NCBI GenBank assembly: GCA_017744715.1
Contig: JAGIAT010000007.1
Location: forward strand, 345,346-409,345
DNA length: 64,000 nt
Source: Niabella sp.
GTDB lineage: Bacteria > Bacteroidota > Bacteroidia > Chitinophagales > Chitinophagaceae
Direction: 5' to 3'
Shown one piece after another: positions 61,642 through 64,000 of the stretch; position 1 is the first letter of the stretch, and every line of letters begins with the position of its first letter. Position numbers and translations under genes: made by a program. The notes beneath the pieces were generated by a model. The model was given only the letters and a program-made list of their open reading frames with translations. It ran no database searches and was not told the DNA's origin.

Positions 61642-62163
61642 ATGGCAAAACAGCAAAACACGCAGCCGTTACCTGCATTGTCTGCGGCAACGGATCCCCG
61701 GTTAAAAACCGTAAGAACGATCAGCCGGCTGATGGATGAACAGTTCAGGGTTGGCGGTTTTAAATTCGGACTGGATCCTTTACTGAATTTTATACCGGTG
61801 CTGGGCGATGTGAGCGGGTACCTGATGTCGATCGGGTTAATCATCACGATGGCGCAGCACGGCGCATCGGGCAAACTGGTGGCAAAAATGGTGGTGAATG
61901 CAACGCTGGATGCTTTTATTGGAGCGGTTCCCGTGTTGGGATGGATCTTCGATTTTATATATAAGGCCAATACGCGCAACCTCAAATTGCTTGCCGAGCA
62001 TTATACGGAAGGGAAACATAAGGGCGGTGCGGGATCGGTTATTCTTACGGTTTTACTGGTAACAGGAGTAATCCTGGTGCTGTTGGTGATACTGGCCGTT
62101 AAGTTTCTGCAATGGATCCTGGAGTGGGATCAAAAATCGACAGGATTAAAAATCAGTTTTTAA
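61642..62163 (+). CDS. DUF4112 family membrane protein
   Basis: A 173-residue small membrane protein. The DUF4112 core reads RTISRLMDEQFRVGGFKFGL and LDPLLNFIPVLGDVSGYLMS, followed by a helix-rich segment (LDAFIGAVPVLGWIFDFIYK) and a C-terminal transmembrane helix (VILTVLLVTGVILVLLVILA). Function unknown. It lies between the Nudix gene and the methyltransferase gene, all in one direction with short gaps. Confidence 0.88.
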   Translation: MAKQQNTQPLPALSAATDPRLKTVRTISRLMDEQFRVGGFKFGLDPLLNFIPVLGDVSGYLMSIGLIITMAQHGASGKLVAKMVVNATLDAFIGAVPVLGWIFDFIYKANTRNLKLLAEHYTEGKHKGGAGSVILTVLLVTGVILVLLVILAVKFLQWILEWDQKSTGLKISF

Positions 62164-62184
62164 AGCGGGTTTTCTTTTCTTTGC

Positions 62185-62958
62185 GTGGTGAAAGATTTCA
62201 GAAAAAAACAACAAAGACCCAAAAAGTCCAGCCTGGTGTATGGCCGGGAGGCCGTATTACAGGCCCTGGAGCAGGGCGATGCACTGGACCGTATTTACCT
62301 TGATCAGAAACTGAATGATCCGGTGGCGGGCGAAATCCGCCGGCTGGCCGCTAACAAACAGGTGCCGGTAAACTATGTACCTGCAGCCCGGCTGGCGCAT
62401 TTTAATGTAGAAGGCCATGGGGGAGTGGTGGCACAAAAATCAAAGATCATTTACCAGAACCTGCAGGACATCATCTCTTTTGTAATCGAGCGCGGCGATG
62501 TGCCGCTGTTTTTAATACTGGATGGCATTACGGATGTACGGAATATTGGCGGCATTGCACGTACGGCCTGGTGCTGTGGTGTGCAGGCCATCATTATACC
62601 GGATAAGGGCGTAGGCGCATTGAATGACGATGCGATTCTTACTTCTGCCGGCGCACTGGAAAAAATTCCGGTATGCAGGGTAAACAGTTTAATGAAAGCG
62701 GTAGATGAGCTGCATCTGAACGGCGTTACGGTATTTGCCAGCGCCATGGAAGCGGCCATACCGGTAGCAGCGGCTGATCTGCGTATTCCTGCAGCCATTG
62801 TAATGGGAAGCGAAGAAAAAGGGATCTATCCGGCCCTGTTGAAAATATGTGATACGGCTATTTCCATTCCCATGTACAATCAATTTGAAAGTTTGAATGT
62901 ATCCGTTGCCACCGGCATGATCCTCTATGAAGCCATGAAGCAACGGATGCCGGCATAA
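62185..62958 (+). CDS. rlmB: 23S rRNA (guanosine-2251) 2'-O-methyltransferase-like, TrmH/SpoU family
   Basis: A 257-residue SPOUT methyltransferase. The N-terminal substrate-binding domain starts VYGREAVLQALEQGDALDRI. The SPOUT motifs are LDGITDVRNIGGIARTAW (motif 1, with the catalytic Arg), AAIVMGSEEKGI (motif 2) and IPMYNQFESLNVSVATGMIL (motif 3). It probably methylates a ribose in 23S rRNA or tRNA using SAM; RlmB is the best match by domain layout. The start is a GTG (62185, with a second GTG at 62188), preceded by no obvious Shine-Dalgarno site. Confidence 0.9.
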   Translation: MVKDFRKKQQRPKKSSLVYGREAVLQALEQGDALDRIYLDQKLNDPVAGEIRRLAANKQVPVNYVPAARLAHFNVEGHGGVVAQKSKIIYQNLQDIISFVIERGDVPLFLILDGITDVRNIGGIARTAWCCGVQAIIIPDKGVGALNDDAILTSAGALEKIPVCRVNSLMKAVDELHLNGVTVFASAMEAAIPVAAADLRIPAAIVMGSEEKGIYPALLKICDTAISIPMYNQFESLNVSVATGMILYEAMKQRMPA

Positions 62959-62999
62959 ACGGTATGCTTAAATCCTGTCTACATCATCAAAACATTGTT

Positions 63000-63692
63000 A
63001 TGAGTATTTACACCCCAAAAAACCTCTTGCTGTTATTGATCGGTTTTACCGTATTTAGTTGTTCCACCAAAACAGCTCCTTCGGCCGGGGCAGATGTAAA
63101 TGTTTTATCGCGCAAGGAACAAAAGGAGGGGTATGTATCGTTGTTCGACGGACATTCCTTAAACAACTGGATCGATGGAAATAACCAGTATGAAGTGCGT
63201 GAAAATGCCATTGTTAAGAAAACAAAAGGTTATGGCAATTTATACAGCCGGAATGAATACCGCGATTGTATCCTCCGCTTTGAGTTCCTGTTGACACCGG
63301 CGGCCAACAATGGGTTGGGCTTTCATCACAAACTGGTTGAAGGTGCTAAAGGATATGATGGAATCGAACTGCAGATCCTGGATAACGATGCTGCGGTATA
63401 TAAAGCACTTAAACCCTATCAATACCATGGCTCACTTTATGGCTATGTTCCGGCAAGGCGGACGGGATTAAAGCCGGCCGGAACCTGGAATTTCCAGGAG
63501 GTGACGGTACGGGGTTCTAAAATAAAAGTGGTGCTGAACGGGGAAACTATTCTCGACACAGATGTTAAAACATTGCCGGCAGCAGCACTGGCCAAGGATC
63601 CCCGGTTGTTGTATGAAAAAGGACATATTGCATTTCTGGGGCACGATTCAGAGATCCGATTACGGAATATCCGCGTCCGGGAAATTAAATAG
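63000..63692 (+). CDS. DUF1080 (3-keto-disaccharide hydrolase-like) lipoprotein
   Basis: A 230-residue exported lipoprotein. MSIYTPKNLLLLLIGFTVFS followed by Cys21 is a clean lipoprotein signal, so the ATG at 63000 is preferred over one at 62964. The body is the DUF1080 jelly-roll: GYVSLFDGHSLNNWIDGNNQ, then LRFEFLLTPAANNGLGFHHK and YDGIELQILDNDAA, ending HDSEIRLRNIRVREI. Members are suggested to bind or hydrolyse 3-keto sugars in Bacteroidota and Planctomycetes. It follows rlmB by 41 bp but its role is unrelated. Confidence 0.88.
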   Translation: MSIYTPKNLLLLLIGFTVFSCSTKTAPSAGADVNVLSRKEQKEGYVSLFDGHSLNNWIDGNNQYEVRENAIVKKTKGYGNLYSRNEYRDCILRFEFLLTPAANNGLGFHHKLVEGAKGYDGIELQILDNDAAVYKALKPYQYHGSLYGYVPARRTGLKPAGTWNFQEVTVRGSKIKVVLNGETILDTDVKTLPAAALAKDPRLLYEKGHIAFLGHDSEIRLRNIRVREIK

Positions 63693-63765
63693 TTCTTTTT
63701 AGCGCAAATTTTTGCAGATAGGAATAAATATTTCAGGAATTTATATAAAAAAACAGGAAAAAATT

Positions 63766-63795
63766 TTGACAGAAAAAAATCTACTGCTATATTTG
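63766..63795 (+). promoter_or_regulatory. Bacteroidota-type promoter for tRNA-Asp
   Basis: TTG at 63766-63768 and TATATTTG at 63788-63795 are spaced by exactly 19 bp, a textbook match to the -33/-7 consensus. Predicted transcription starts near 63802, about 65 nt before the tRNA. Confidence 0.75.
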
Positions 63796-63820
63796 CACTC
63801 CCAACGGAAAAAGACTTAAA

Positions 63821-63843
63821 GGTTGGAAGTTCAGTTGGTTAGA
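63821..63843 (+). other. tRNA-Asp 5'-fragment in the tRNA leader
   Basis: GGTTGGAAGTTCAGTTGGTT and the next three bases resemble the 5' end and D-arm of the tRNA-Asp that starts 46 bp later; 16 bases (AGTTCAGTTGGTTAGA) are identical. No anticodon or T-arm follows, so this is a fragment, not a gene. It lies inside the predicted leader transcript. Confidence 0.55.
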
Positions 63844-63866
63844 TTAAAGTTCTTATTGAAAATATT

Positions 63867-63940
63867 GGATCGGTAGTTCAGTTGGTTAGAATGCCGCCCT
63901 GTCACGGCGGAGGTCGCGGGTTCGAGTCCCGTCCGGTCCG
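63867..63940 (+). tRNA. tRNA-Asp (anticodon GTC)
   Basis: Cloverleaf: acceptor GGATCGG/CCGGTCC, with one T-G wobble pair, discriminator G; D-arm with TAGTTCAGTTGGTTAGA; anticodon stem CCGCC/GGCGG with loop CTGTCAC (anticodon GTC); T-arm GCGGG-TTCGAGT-CCCGT. CCA is not encoded. Confidence 0.97.
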
Positions 63941-63943
63941 CAT

Positions 63944-63975
63944 AAAAGGATCATCAGCAATGATGATCCTTTTTG
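63944..63975 (+). terminator. Rho-independent terminator after tRNA-Asp
   Basis: AAAAGGATCATC/GATGATCCTTTT forms a 12-bp stem with a 6-base loop and a T tail, 4 bp after the tRNA. Confidence 0.92.
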
Positions 63976-64000
63976 CTTTTTACCCCACTTTACTTTTAAG

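Overview
The window looks like chromosomal DNA of a Bacteroidota bacterium, most likely family Chitinophagaceae (a Niabella-like genus is a guess). Signs are a SusC/SusD pair, promoters of the TTG-N19-TAnnTTTG type, scarce Shine-Dalgarno sites, heptanucleotide tracts ahead of start codons, dapF/dapA, an FtsX-type ABC export operon and a Wza/BY-kinase capsule cluster. There are two tRNAs (Cys, Asp), no rRNA, no CRISPR array and no intact transposase or integrase.

Layout. 1-5.9 kb: a MacB-like export operon (two FtsX permeases, an ATPase, a TolC-type protein), then on the minus strand a secreted metzincin, a Nudix hydrolase, CorA, DapF and a nucleoside phosphorylase (6.2-10.3 kb). 10.3-11.6 kb: tRNA-Cys followed by a gene-free array of 161-bp tandem repeats. 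11.6-19.3 kb: SusC, SusD, sulfatase, a 38-residue membrane peptide and a sterol-desaturase-like enzyme; a related tandem repeat follows, then a large GH31 enzyme with dockerin and cohesin-like modules (19.6-23.4 kb). 23.8-38.4 kb: mostly metabolic and regulatory genes, including a SatD-like/DUF3307 pair behind three 28-bp iterons, an SDR/FAH pair, an HxlR-controlled oxidoreductase, FabI, a sucrose-phosphate synthase divergent from a GH32-like protein, an LLM flavoenzyme and a GlxA-type regulator.

39.2-55.9 kb is one minus-strand surface-polysaccharide cluster: wza, BY-kinase, UDP-GlcNAc epimerase, two glycosyltransferase-like genes, Wzx, Wzy, a TIM-barrel-like protein, the UDP-L-FucNAc genes (fnlA, fnlB, fnlC) with a WbuB-like transferase, and rfbC/rfbA. 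Two genes in it survive only as stubs whose middle has been deleted while both ends remain: rfbB and a tviB/vipA-type nucleotide-sugar dehydrogenase. The locus therefore appears equipped for FucNAc (and perhaps GalNAc) but unable by itself to make dTDP-rhamnose or a hexosaminuronic acid.

56-64 kb: accA, dapA, a saccharopine-dehydrogenase-like gene, a Cu/Zn SOD lipoprotein, a Nudix ADP-ribose pyrophosphatase, a DUF4112 protein, an RlmB-type methyltransferase, a DUF1080 lipoprotein and tRNA-Asp with a clear promoter and terminator.

Most worth following up: the two tandem-repeat arrays, which share hairpins whose stems differ by compensating changes; the SatD/DUF3307 pair, whose first protein has a cyclase-like motif pattern; and the two deletion stubs in the polysaccharide cluster.
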